Positions 1 through 5,936 are shown, numbered from the stretch's first letter. The stretch is DNA of 8,016 bases from Microcaldota archaeon (GCA_021810685.1 JAJZII010000019.1:1-8016), one strand, 5' to 3'. A program made the numbers and translations. Notes: generated by a model from the sequence alone, not told the origin.

Positions 1-1
1 C

Positions 2-1891
2 GGTGGTCACGTTACCAGGTCGATGAGGGCTGTCGACGGCGTCGTGCTTGTCGTGGACCCGGTCGAGGGTATCATGCCGCAGACCGAGACGGTGCTAAGG
101 CAGGCGCTGAAGGAGAAAGCCAAACCTGTCCTATTCATAAACAAGGTCGACAGGCTCCTGAACGAGCTCAGGCTGACGCAGGAGCAGACCTTCGAAAGGC
201 TACTGAAGCTAATAAACGACATAAACAAGCTCATAGAGAACTACGCCCCTGAGGAGTTTGCGAAGGAGTGGAAGGTCAGCGTCGAGAATGGTTCCGTAGC
301 CATGGGCTCTGCATACAAGAAGTGGGCCATCTCGAAGCCCATAATGGACAAGTACAAGACCACGTTCAAGGACATATTCACACTCACCGAGCAGCAGGAC
401 GAGGCGAAGCTGCAGGAAGTTGCCCCGATAGACGAGGCGACGCTCATCATGATGATAGACCACCTGCCGAGCCCGAAGGTGGCGCAGAGGTACCGCATAC
501 CGCAGATATGGCACGGCGACCTCAACAGCCCTGATGCGCAGGCAATGCTCAATACAGACGAGCATGCCAGCACCAACATAGTCGTGTTCAACATGGTCTA
601 TGACCCGCACAGCGGCGACGTGCCCGTGGGGCGCATCTTTTCAGGCATGGCCAAGAAGGGCATAGAGCTGCATGTGTCGGGCAACCCAGGCACGCAGAGG
701 CTGCAGCAGGTCGGCATCTATATGGCTGCGGAACGCGTGGCGGTGGAGCAGATACCTGCAGGCAACATAGTGGCGCTCATAGGCCTCAAAGACGTGAACA
801 TAGGAGACACGGTCAGCACCGAAGTCATAGAGCCGTTCGAACAGATTACGCACTACTCAAAGCCGGTGGTTACGAAGGCTGTCGAGGCGAAGGACTCGCG
901 CGACACGACCAAGCTCATAGAAGCGCTCAGGGAGCTCTCGAAGGCGGACCCGACAATCGTGACAGAGATAAATCAGGAAACCGGCGAGCACCTCGTGTCC
1001 GGAATGGGCGAGCTGCACCTCGAGGTAATAGAGACCAAGCTCAGAGACGAGTTCAAGATACCGATAATAACGAGCCCTCCAATCGTCATCTACAAGGAGA
1101 CTATAAACGGTAAGGCGGGCCCCATAGAAGGGAAGACTCCTAACAAGCACACGAAGTTCTACATAACTGTGGAGCCGCTTCCCGAAAGCGTGCAGACTGC
1201 AATAGACGACGGCACGATACGCGAGGGCAAGCCAAAGGGCCAAAGCGCCATAGAGGCGATGGTCGCGGCAGGCATGGACAGGCCTGTGGCAAAGAACGTC
1301 AAGGACGTCTACAACAAGTGCATGCTAGCTGACGTGACGCACGGCGTCCAGTACATGAACGAGGTCATGGAACTGCTGATAGACGGCTTCCACCAGGCAA
1401 TCAAGGATGGACCTTTGGCGCGCGAGAAGGCATCTGGCGTGCTGGTCAGTGTTATCGATGCCTCGATACACGAGGATCCTGTGCACAGGGGACCAGCGCA
1501 GATACTGCCGGCCATTAGGAACGCAGTATATGCTGGCATGCTGACTGCGGGCGTCACGCTCATGGAGCCGAAGCAGAACTTCACTATCAACATACCCCAA
1601 GAATACATGTCAAACGTGATAACGTTCGTCAACAGCAGGCGCGGTCAAGTGGCCACGATAAACCAGGAGCGCGAGCAGGTTTCGATAATAGCCAAGATGC
1701 CTGTCGCGGAGACGCTGAAGGGCTTCTCCAACGACCTCAGGGGACTAACGCAGGGAAGGGCCATCTGGTACACAGAGTTCGCTGGATACGAGAAGCTGCC
1801 GACGGAGCTCCAGAACAGGATAGTGCGCGAGATACGCGAGCGCAAGGGCCAAAACCCCGAGCCGCCAACGCCTGCGCAGTTCCTGGGCTGA
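2..1891 (+). CDS. fusA: Translation elongation factor 2 (aEF-2), 5' end outside the window
   Basis: This is the GTPase that drives ribosomal translocation in the cytoplasm. The reading frame is open from base 2, so the first Met (base 23) is internal. The visible part is 629 codons, and from the usual family length of about 730 roughly 100 residues are missing, including the P-loop, switch I and the DxPGH motif. What remains begins at GGHVTRSMRAVDG, just after where DxPGH would lie. The G4 motif NKVD is at bases 140-151. Domain II (VFNMVYDPHSGDVPVGRIFSG, codons ~195-215) and domain III (SGMGELHLEV) follow. Domain IV contains VHRGPAQILPA, whose His codon at 1484-1486 is the family's diphthamide site. 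The C-terminus ends in PPTPAQFLG, as usual for archaeal EF-2. There is no frameshift or internal stop. The next gene, for L7Ae, has its own TATA element, so the two are probably separate transcription units. The identification is very secure. Confidence 0.97.
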   Translation, partial: GGHVTRSMRAVDGVVLVVDPVEGIMPQTETVLRQALKEKAKPVLFINKVDRLLNELRLTQEQTFERLLKLINDINKLIENYAPEEFAKEWKVSVENGSVAMGSAYKKWAISKPIMDKYKTTFKDIFTLTEQQDEAKLQEVAPIDEATLIMMIDHLPSPKVAQRYRIPQIWHGDLNSPDAQAMLNTDEHASTNIVVFNMVYDPHSGDVPVGRIFSGMAKKGIELHVSGNPGTQRLQQVGIYMAAERVAVEQIPAGNIVALIGLKDVNIGDTVSTEVIEPFEQITHYSKPVVTKAVEAKDSRDTTKLIEALRELSKADPTIVTEINQETGEHLVSGMGELHLEVIETKLRDEFKIPIITSPPIVIYKETINGKAGPIEGKTPNKHTKFYITVEPLPESVQTAIDDGTIREGKPKGQSAIEAMVAAGMDRPVAKNVKDVYNKCMLADVTHGVQYMNEVMELLIDGFHQAIKDGPLAREKASGVLVSVIDASIHEDPVHRGPAQILPAIRNAVYAGMLTAGVTLMEPKQNFTINIPQEYMSNVITFVNSRRGQVATINQEREQVSIIAKMPVAETLKGFSNDLRGLTQGRAIWYTEFAGYEKLPTELQNRIVREIRERKGQNPEPPTPAQFLG

Positions 1892-1901
1892 TGCATGTAG
1901 G

Positions 1902-1919
1902 TTCCGCTATTATGCGGAA
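1902..1919 (+). other. Small perfect hairpin just after the EF-2 stop
   Basis: TTCCGC (1902-1907) and GCGGAA (1914-1919) form a 6-bp stem with a 6-base loop, starting 11 bases after the EF-2 stop codon. No T-run follows it, so it is not a classical terminator. It could protect or define the EF-2 mRNA 3' end. Because it lies 12-30 bases upstream of the next TATA element, it could instead be a DNA-binding palindrome. The pairing is visible in the sequence; the role is a guess. Confidence 0.3.
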
Positions 1920-1930
1920 GATGACCAACC

Positions 1931-1938
1931 TTTAAATA
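1931..1938 (+). promoter_or_regulatory. TATA box for the L7Ae-S28e-L24e operon
   Basis: TTTAAATA is a good match to the archaeal TATA consensus and lies 79-86 bases before the L7Ae ATG. With the usual archaeal spacing, transcription would start near 1957-1963, giving a leader of about 55-60 bases. The bases just upstream are not purine-rich, so the BRE is weak. The element falls in the only gap between EF-2 and the ribosomal operon. Confidence 0.6.
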
Positions 1939-1966
1939 GCTTAACAGGGGAATATGTCCTTAGACA

Positions 1967-2001
1967 TCTTCTCTTTCATGCTAATACCGATGAAGTGAAG
2001 A
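1967..2001 (+). promoter_or_regulatory. Possible structured 5' leader of the L7Ae mRNA
   Basis: TCTTC (1967-1971) can pair with GAAGA (1997-2001), and TTCAT (1975-1979) with ATGAA (1990-1994). The two 5-bp helices are separated by a 3x2 internal loop and closed by a 10-base loop. The structure would end four bases before the Shine-Dalgarno motif. A second small stem, ATGTC/GACAT (1954-1958 / 1963-1967), lies near the expected transcription start. The strand asymmetry (pyrimidine tract against purine tract) makes chance pairing fairly easy, so this is tentative. No clean consensus kink-turn was found. Confidence 0.25.
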
Positions 2002-2005
2002 ACCA

Positions 2006-2010
2006 AGGTG
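2006..2010 (+). promoter_or_regulatory. Shine-Dalgarno motif fixing the L7Ae start
   Basis: AGGTG, complementary to the conserved archaeal 16S rRNA 3' tail, sits six bases before the ATG at 2017. An in-frame GTG at 2008 lies inside this motif and so is unlikely to be the start. The same GGTG-six-base-ATG register is seen before the deoxyhypusine synthase gene. Confidence 0.65.
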
Positions 2011-2016
2011 TTGCAA

Positions 2017-2535
2017 ATGGCAAAATCATATGTGAAATTCGAAGTATCGAAGGAAGTGGCGGACAAGACGTACGAGGCCCTGCAGATGGTCAAGCAGAGC
2101 GGGAAGCTCAAGAAGGGCGTGAACGAGGCGACAAAGAGCGCCGAGCGCGGCCTCGCGAGCTTCGTGATCATAGCTGAAGACGTAGAGCCCGAGGAAGTGA
2201 TAATACACCTCCCAATGGTCTGCGAGCAGAAGAAGATACCGTTCTCATACGTGCCAAGCAAGCTGGAGCTCGGTAAGGCGATAGGTCTTGGCGTGCAGTG
2301 CGCTGCCGTAGCCATAGAGAATCAGGGCAACGCATCTGGTGCAATAAAGGACATCGTGTCGCGCGTGACAGGCACCTCGCAGAAGAAGGAGCAGGCGCCA
2401 AAGGAGCAGGCTTCCAAGCCAGAGAAGAAGGAGCACAAGGAGCATAAAGAGGAGTCCAAAGCCAAGGAGCCCGCTGCGCAGGAGGAGAAGCCTGCGAAGG
2501 AGCAGACCGAGAGCAAAGAAGAGAAGCAGGAATAA
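2017..2535 (+). CDS. rpl7ae: Ribosomal protein L7Ae with a long Lys/Glu-rich C-terminal tail
   Basis: L7Ae is a kink-turn-binding protein of the archaeal large ribosomal subunit. In this family it also serves box C/D and H/ACA guide RNPs and RNase P. Residues 1-118 are a standard L7Ae domain: MAKSYVKFEV at the start, the RNA-contacting stretch KKGVNEATKSAERG at 32-45, and VIIAEDVEPEEVIIHLP then IPFSYVPSKLELGKAIG further on. Residues ~119-172 are an extra low-complexity tail of Lys, Glu, Ala and Gln with no predicted fold. Archaeal homologues are usually only about 120 residues, so the protein (172) is clearly extended. The ATG at 2017 is preferred over the in-frame GTG at 2008 because of the AGGTG Shine-Dalgarno motif. 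The gene leads an operon with S28e (16-base gap) and L24e, a well-known archaeal gene order. The core identification is very secure. Confidence 0.96.
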   Translation: MAKSYVKFEVSKEVADKTYEALQMVKQSGKLKKGVNEATKSAERGLASFVIIAEDVEPEEVIIHLPMVCEQKKIPFSYVPSKLELGKAIGLGVQCAAVAIENQGNASGAIKDIVSRVTGTSQKKEQAPKEQASKPEKKEHKEHKEESKAKEPAAQEEKPAKEQTESKEEKQE

Positions 2536-2551
2536 TTAGTAGTGCATTTAC

Positions 2552-2842
2552 ATGGCAGACGAGAAGCCCCAGAAGCCCGAAGCGCCGCAACCCCAAACGC
2601 AGCCGCAGCAGCAGAGCGCCCAGCAACAGCAACTGGCGGGCTTTCTAGCTGAGATAGTGGACGTAAATCAGAAGGCTAAGACCGGCATGTACGGCGAGGT
2701 CTACTCTGTTTCGTGCCGCATACTTGAGGGTAACGACAAGGGCCGCATAATACGGCGCAACATCATAGGCCCGATTAAGAAGGGCGACGTAGTCCGGCTT
2801 CCCGACACCAGCCGCGAGGCACGCGAAATAAGAGTAAAGTGA
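2552..2842 (+). CDS. rps28e: Ribosomal protein S28e with a Gln/Pro-rich N-terminal extension
   Basis: This is a small-subunit protein with an OB-like fold that binds near the mRNA exit region. The 96-residue product has two parts. Residues ~29-94 carry the S28e core: AEIVDVNQKAKTGMYGEVYSVSCRILEG, then NDKGRIIRRNIIGPIKKGDVV, and the diagnostic end SREAREIR. Residues 1-28 are an extra segment dominated by Pro and Gln. The family is usually about 65-75 residues, so the extension is unusual. The ATG at 2552 is the natural start; only a weak GTG-type Shine-Dalgarno motif (2542-2544) precedes it. The gene sits 16 bases after L7Ae and 4 bases before L24e, so co-transcription is very likely. Six of its eight Ile codons are ATA. 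Confidence 0.94.
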   Translation: MADEKPQKPEAPQPQTQPQQQSAQQQQLAGFLAEIVDVNQKAKTGMYGEVYSVSCRILEGNDKGRIIRRNIIGPIKKGDVVRLPDTSREAREIRVK

Positions 2843-2843
2843 T
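2839..2843 (+). promoter_or_regulatory. Shine-Dalgarno motif overlapping the S28e stop codon
   Basis: GTGAT matches the GGTGAT complement of the archaeal 16S rRNA tail and ends three bases before the L24e ATG at 2847. The S28e TGA stop (2840-2842) lies wholly inside it, so a ribosome finishing S28e would stop on the L24e initiation site. This suggests translational coupling of the two proteins. Confidence 0.5.
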
Positions 2844-2846
2844 TGC

Positions 2847-3047
2847 ATGAAGTGCTCGTACTGCAGCAACGAACTGAAGCGCGGCGCAGGCCTGATGTAC
2901 GTCTTTAGGATTGGCAAGATTAACTACTACTGCTCAAACCGGTGCTTCAAGTACGACATAGTGCTGCACAGGAAGGTCAGGGGAATAAGGAAAAAGGTCT
3001 CCGCTGCAGTGCAGCAACCAGTCAAGGAGCAGAAGGCCAAGAAGTAA
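2847..3047 (+). CDS. rpl24e: Ribosomal protein L24e (zinc-ribbon type)
   Basis: L24e is a small zinc-binding protein of the archaeal large ribosomal subunit. The 66-residue product has the treble-clef cysteines at C3, C6, C29 and C33 (CSYC ... YCSNRC), with the family's G-x-G-L-M-Y-V segment at 13-19. It is followed by a basic stretch, HRKVRGIRKK, suited to rRNA binding. The length is normal for the archaeal family. The start ATG lies four bases after the S28e stop, with a Shine-Dalgarno motif straddling that stop. It is the last gene of the L7Ae-S28e-L24e cluster. The ndk gene that follows this cluster in many archaea is absent; a gene on the other strand converges instead, 51 bases away. 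That gap holds only a weak pyrimidine-rich stretch (about 3060-3075) that might help termination. Confidence 0.95.
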   Translation: MKCSYCSNELKRGAGLMYVFRIGKINYYCSNRCFKYDIVLHRKVRGIRKKVSAAVQQPVKEQKAKK

Positions 3048-3098
3048 CGGCACTGCCAATACTACTATTTCTTCCAGTTACCGCGCAGCAGCGAAAGC

Positions 3099-4181
3099 CT
3101 ATTCTACATGCTGTCCCTTCTCGAACATCTCGTCCAGATCCAGCTCGTTCAGCGTCTTTATCGTCTTAGTTATTCCTGCCTCTGTGTACTCTGGGAACTC
3201 GACGCCGCTCACCACTATCATTATTCTGAGCACGTCCTTCTGCATCTCATCATCTATCCTAGCACCCCACTTCAGCATCGCGTCGGAGCTTATGCGGCCA
3301 GCGACGTCCTGGAAGACCGACTCTGCCTCGCGCAGGGTGAGGCTGTCGCCGCCGATTATGTTTATGAGCGCCTTCTTCGCGGTGCCCAGCTCGGCATCTA
3401 GCATTGGGCTCTTTATCGCGTTCTCGAGGGCTATGATAGCGCGCTTGTCATCCGTTCCGGCCGCTACGCCCTCCCCTGTGCCTATGACGGCGTAACCGGA
3501 GTCCTTGAGCACGGTTTTCAGATCTGCGAAGTCTATGTTTACCATACCAGGTTTCGTCACCATCTCGACTATGCCTTTAGTCGCTCCTGCCAAAACCTCG
3601 TCCGACACCCTGAATGCCATGTTGAGCGGCAGGTCCGGTGCAACCGACAGCAGTTTGTCGTTGTGTATTATTATGACTGTATCTGTCATCTTCTTTAGCT
3701 TGCTGAGGCCCTCCAGCGCGTTCCTCATGCGCGTCTTTCCCTCGCTCGAAAAGGGCAGGGTCACTATCGCTACTGTCAGCGCCCCCGCTTCCTTTGCTTC
3801 GTGCGCGATGGTCGCTACAGAGCCGGTGCCTGTACCTCCGCCAAGGCCGCACGTTATGAATACGAGATTCGCGTCCCCCAACAGGTGCTTTATCTCATCT
3901 TTGCTCTCGAGCGCAGCCTCCTCGCCAACCTTTATGTCGCTTCCGGCACCAAGGCCCTTCGTCAACTTCTTTCCTAGGAGCAGCTTGCGCTCTGCGCTGG
4001 TCTTTATAAGGTGCGGCGCGTCAGTGTTCATCGCGATGAGCGTCGCCCCATCCAAGCCGAGAGCCGCGAGCCTGTTTATAGTGTTGCTTCCGCTGCCGCC
4101 AGTACCAACGACATATATCTTCGGTTTCGCGCTCTCAATGAACCTAAGAATGTCCTCGTCGTCTACACTAACAGCTACCAT
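3099..4181 (-). CDS. ftsZ: Cell division GTPase FtsZ
   Basis: FtsZ is a tubulin-fold GTPase that polymerises into the midcell division ring. The 360-residue product shows the N-terminal nucleotide-binding loop VVGTGGSGSNTINRL (24-38) and the NTDAPHL segment (52-58). The tubulin signature GGGTGTGS is at 114-121. The T7 loop NIDFAD at 215-220 supplies the catalytic acids D217 and D220 to the neighbouring subunit. The C-terminal domain ends in IMIVVSGVEFP and a short acidic tail (ELDLDEMFEKG). All GTPase motifs are intact and the length is normal for archaeal FtsZ. FtsZ1 versus FtsZ2 cannot be decided by eye. The ATG at 4181 follows GGTAAT, a one-mismatch Shine-Dalgarno motif three bases away. 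A TATA-like element lies about 50 bases upstream, so it probably has its own promoter as well as any read-through from the nuclease-like gene behind it. Confidence 0.97.
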   Translation of the reverse strand: MVAVSVDDEDILRFIESAKPKIYVVGTGGSGSNTINRLAALGLDGATLIAMNTDAPHLIKTSAERKLLLGKKLTKGLGAGSDIKVGEEAALESKDEIKHLLGDANLVFITCGLGGGTGTGSVATIAHEAKEAGALTVAIVTLPFSSEGKTRMRNALEGLSKLKKMTDTVIIIHNDKLLSVAPDLPLNMAFRVSDEVLAGATKGIVEMVTKPGMVNIDFADLKTVLKDSGYAVIGTGEGVAAGTDDKRAIIALENAIKSPMLDAELGTAKKALINIIGGDSLTLREAESVFQDVAGRISSDAMLKWGARIDDEMQKDVLRIMIVVSGVEFPEYTEAGITKTIKTLNELDLDEMFEKGQHVE

Positions 4182-4227
4182 AGGATTACCACAACGCGTC
4201 GTCGCCAGTACTAATGCCCTCTAAAGA

Positions 4228-4235
4228 AATAAAAA
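4228..4235 (-). promoter_or_regulatory. TATA-like element for ftsZ
   Basis: On the minus strand this reads TTTTTATT, about 50 bases before the ftsZ ATG and directly after the stop codon of the upstream gene (4237-4239). The expected transcription start is near 4205, giving a leader of roughly 25 bases. It is the only AT-rich tract in the 55-base gap. Confidence 0.45.
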
Positions 4236-4236
4236 G

Positions 4237-4851
4237 TTATTGCGAAGCGAGAGTGCGAAGCCACACGCCAGGCCATCCACTATCTCTCTCATAGTTAATT
4301 CCATCAGCATCAACTCCCTGTATGTTGTATAGCTTCCGGTCGAGCTGCTCGCCAAGCGAAACAGGCTTCGTGAGGCCGCGGTAAGGTATACTATCTTCCC
4401 TGAGGTCAAGCAGGTACCACACCTCGTCAGCTATCTTCCGTTCGTCCAGACCATGCGTGTGCATGTTTATCTTTGCCTTGTTTGGCTCCCCCGGCCTCAC
4501 TGTAGTCGCCACTATCAGGTAGTAATACTTTCTGTACTCCGACTCCTTGAAGGCTGCAAACTTCCTCAGGTCGTCGGAGTTGAAGAGAGCGCTTCCATGC
4601 ATCTCCAGCAGTACCTGCCTGCCATCGTGCTTCGCCCCAAGGATAAAATCCGGAGTGTACGACACTTTCTGTTCGTCTATCTCTATGGGAAAATAAAACT
4701 TGTTGTAGAAGTAGCTTATCCCTGTCCTATCAAGGGAGTCCATTGCGAGCCTCTCCAGAATCGACATGGTTCTGTCGTCGTCATACAGAGGATAATGAGA
4801 GTGTGGGAAAGGCGCTGGTTGGGTTTTCGGGATGGTAGCTGAACCAAACAT
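4237..4851 (-). CDS. Uncharacterised protein, putative PD-(D/E)XK-like nuclease
   Basis: I do not recognise a named family. The 204-residue product contains a pattern typical of the restriction-endonuclease-like fold. An alpha helix with Glu (SILERLAMDSL, E33) is followed by beta strands, then YTPDFIL with D68, a short turn, and the strand QVLLEMHGS with E83. The helix DDLRKFAAFKESEYRKYY and the strand YYLIVATT come after. The usual Glu-X-Lys is Glu-Met-His here (E83, H85), so activity is uncertain. The C-terminal ~80 residues are unassigned, with Trp-rich segments (EVWYLLDLRED; SGWPGVWLRTL) and no membrane segment. The frame stays open upstream to 4968, but that part would overlap the divergent promoter and the start of dys, so the Met at 4851 was chosen. 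Its start is ~90 bases from dys. A structural or regulatory protein that kept the fold is an alternative. Confidence 0.6.
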   Translation of the reverse strand: MFGSATIPKTQPAPFPHSHYPLYDDDRTMSILERLAMDSLDRTGISYFYNKFYFPIEIDEQKVSYTPDFILGAKHDGRQVLLEMHGSALFNSDDLRKFAAFKESEYRKYYYLIVATTVRPGEPNKAKINMHTHGLDERKIADEVWYLLDLREDSIPYRGLTKPVSLGEQLDRKLYNIQGVDADGINYERDSGWPGVWLRTLASQ

Positions 4852-4882
4852 CCTTACGCCTGATGCTATATGTTGGAAAAGG

Positions 4883-4890
4883 TATAAAAA
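4883..4890. promoter_or_regulatory. TATA element in the 89-base divergent gap, probably for dys and perhaps both genes
   Basis: TATAAAAA is preceded on the plus strand by the purine run GAAAAGG, a plausible BRE, and lies about 55 bases before the dys ATG. Transcription would start near 4911. Read on the minus strand it is TTTTTATA, about 35 bases before the nuclease-like ATG, which would give that gene a leader of only about ten bases. It is the best TATA candidate for either direction. Confidence 0.5.
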
Positions 4891-4929
4891 CTCCGCCACG
4901 GAAATCTTAATACGAATTTTTTCGTTGAC

Positions 4930-4934
4930 GGGTG
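4930..4934 (+). promoter_or_regulatory. Shine-Dalgarno motif fixing the dys start
   Basis: GGGTG lies six bases before the ATG at 4941. An in-frame GTG at 4932 falls within the motif and is therefore unlikely to be the start. The register is identical to that seen before the L7Ae gene. Confidence 0.6.
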
Positions 4935-4940
4935 CATATA

Positions 4941-5909
4941 ATGCCAAAGAACGACAGCAGCGCTGCAAAAAATTCTCTGCTTAGGGAAGGCGTAAGGGAC
5001 ATAAAGCTGAAGAAGGGGATGAAGGTGTCCGAGCTGGCCGTCGCAATGCAGAAGATGGGCGGCTTCTCCGGCCAGCACATGGCCGACGGCATAGAGATAA
5101 CAGGGCGCATGCTCGCTGATGATAAATCGTTCAACTTCCTTTCGTTTCCTGCCGACATAGTCTCGACCGGCCTCCGCGGAGTGCTGGCCAGCATGGTCAA
5201 GCACTTCGACGCCATAATAACAACGTGCGGCACCCTTGACCATGACATAGCGAGGGCGTTCGGAGGCAAGTACAGTATTGGTACGTTCAACGCAGACGAC
5301 GCGAAACTGCACGCGATGGGAATCTACAGGCTCGGTAACGTTTTTATCGAGAACAAAGAGTACGGCGCTATGCTCGAGGAATCGTTCGAAAAGATAATGG
5401 GCGACATCTACAGCTCCAAGGACTACAAGAAGGAGTACAGTCCCTCCGAGCTGATATATGAGTTCGGGAAGCGCATGAAGGATGAGGGTTCTATACTTAG
5501 GCAGGCGTACCTGCATAAGGTCAAGGTATTCAACCCAGGGATAGTAGACGGTGCGTTCGGCACCCAGCTCGCAATCTTCGCGCAGAACCACCACGACTTC
5601 AAGCTCGACGTGATAAAAGACGAGCTGGAACTGAGCAACATCGCCTTCGACAACAAGATAACAGGGGCGTTGATGATAGGTGGTGGCATAAGCAAGCACC
5701 ACGTAATATGGTGGAATCAGTTCAAAGGAGGCCTGGACTACGCAGTGTACATAACTACGGCTTCGCAGTACGATGGCTCGCTCTCGGGTGCCAGGCTCAC
5801 GGAGGCAGTGTCATGGGGCAAGATAAAAGAGAAGGCGAAGTATACCACGATAGACGGCGACGCCACGATAATATTGCCGTTCATGGCAGCATCACTTGAC
5901 CTAATCTAA
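4941..5909 (+). CDS. dys: Deoxyhypusine synthase
   Basis: This enzyme uses NAD and spermidine to put a 4-aminobutyl group on one lysine of aIF5A, the first step of hypusine formation. The 322-residue product contains TTCGTLDHD (94-102) in the NAD-binding region, GGGISKHH (247-254) with the catalytic-site His253, and DYAVYITTASQYDGSLSGARL. It then has SWGKI (291-295), where K294 matches the lysine that forms the enzyme-substrate imine. The end DGDATIILPFMAASL is typical. The length agrees with archaeal homologues. The ATG at 4941 is supported by GGGTG six bases upstream. The gene stands alone, divergent from the nuclease-like gene and convergent with the beta-CASP gene 79 bases downstream. 21 of its 28 Ile codons are ATA. 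The identification is secure. Some archaeal paralogues have other amine substrates, but the intact active site argues for true DHS. Confidence 0.95.
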   Translation: MPKNDSSAAKNSLLREGVRDIKLKKGMKVSELAVAMQKMGGFSGQHMADGIEITGRMLADDKSFNFLSFPADIVSTGLRGVLASMVKHFDAIITTCGTLDHDIARAFGGKYSIGTFNADDAKLHAMGIYRLGNVFIENKEYGAMLEESFEKIMGDIYSSKDYKKEYSPSELIYEFGKRMKDEGSILRQAYLHKVKVFNPGIVDGAFGTQLAIFAQNHHDFKLDVIKDELELSNIAFDNKITGALMIGGGISKHHVIWWNQFKGGLDYAVYITTASQYDGSLSGARLTEAVSWGKIKEKAKYTTIDGDATIILPFMAASLDLI

Positions 5910-5936
5910 TCTGACCTCCTCCCACCCACAAATGGC

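Noticed and set aside
209..610. 133-codon minus-strand open frame inside EF-2
   Set aside because: It is antisense to conserved EF-2 coding sequence and has no motif or promoter; several similar frames occur along EF-2 for the same compositional reason.
1986..2009. Kink-turn or box C/D guide RNA around the GATGAAG in the L7Ae leader
   Set aside because: A C-box-like GATGA occurs, but there is no CTGA D box and no second C'/D' pair. The possible ACC/GGT stem lacks the tandem G-A pairs of a standard kink-turn.
2008..2016. GTG at 2008 as the L7Ae start
   Set aside because: The GTG is part of the AGGTG Shine-Dalgarno motif, and the family's usual MAK start matches the ATG at 2017.
3505..4224. 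239-codon plus-strand open frame opposite ftsZ
   Set aside because: It is fully antisense to ftsZ, is rich in Ser, Ala and Pro with no recognisable domain, and has no start signal.
4852..4968. 39-residue N-terminal extension of the nuclease-like protein
   Set aside because: It would run through the divergent promoter and into the start of dys on the other strand, and the sequence looks non-coding.
4866..5702. 278-codon open frame on the minus strand opposite dys
   Set aside because: It lies antisense to a well-conserved enzyme, has no family motifs, and its Val/Leu/Tyr/His/Arg-rich composition is what antisense reading of this codon bias produces.
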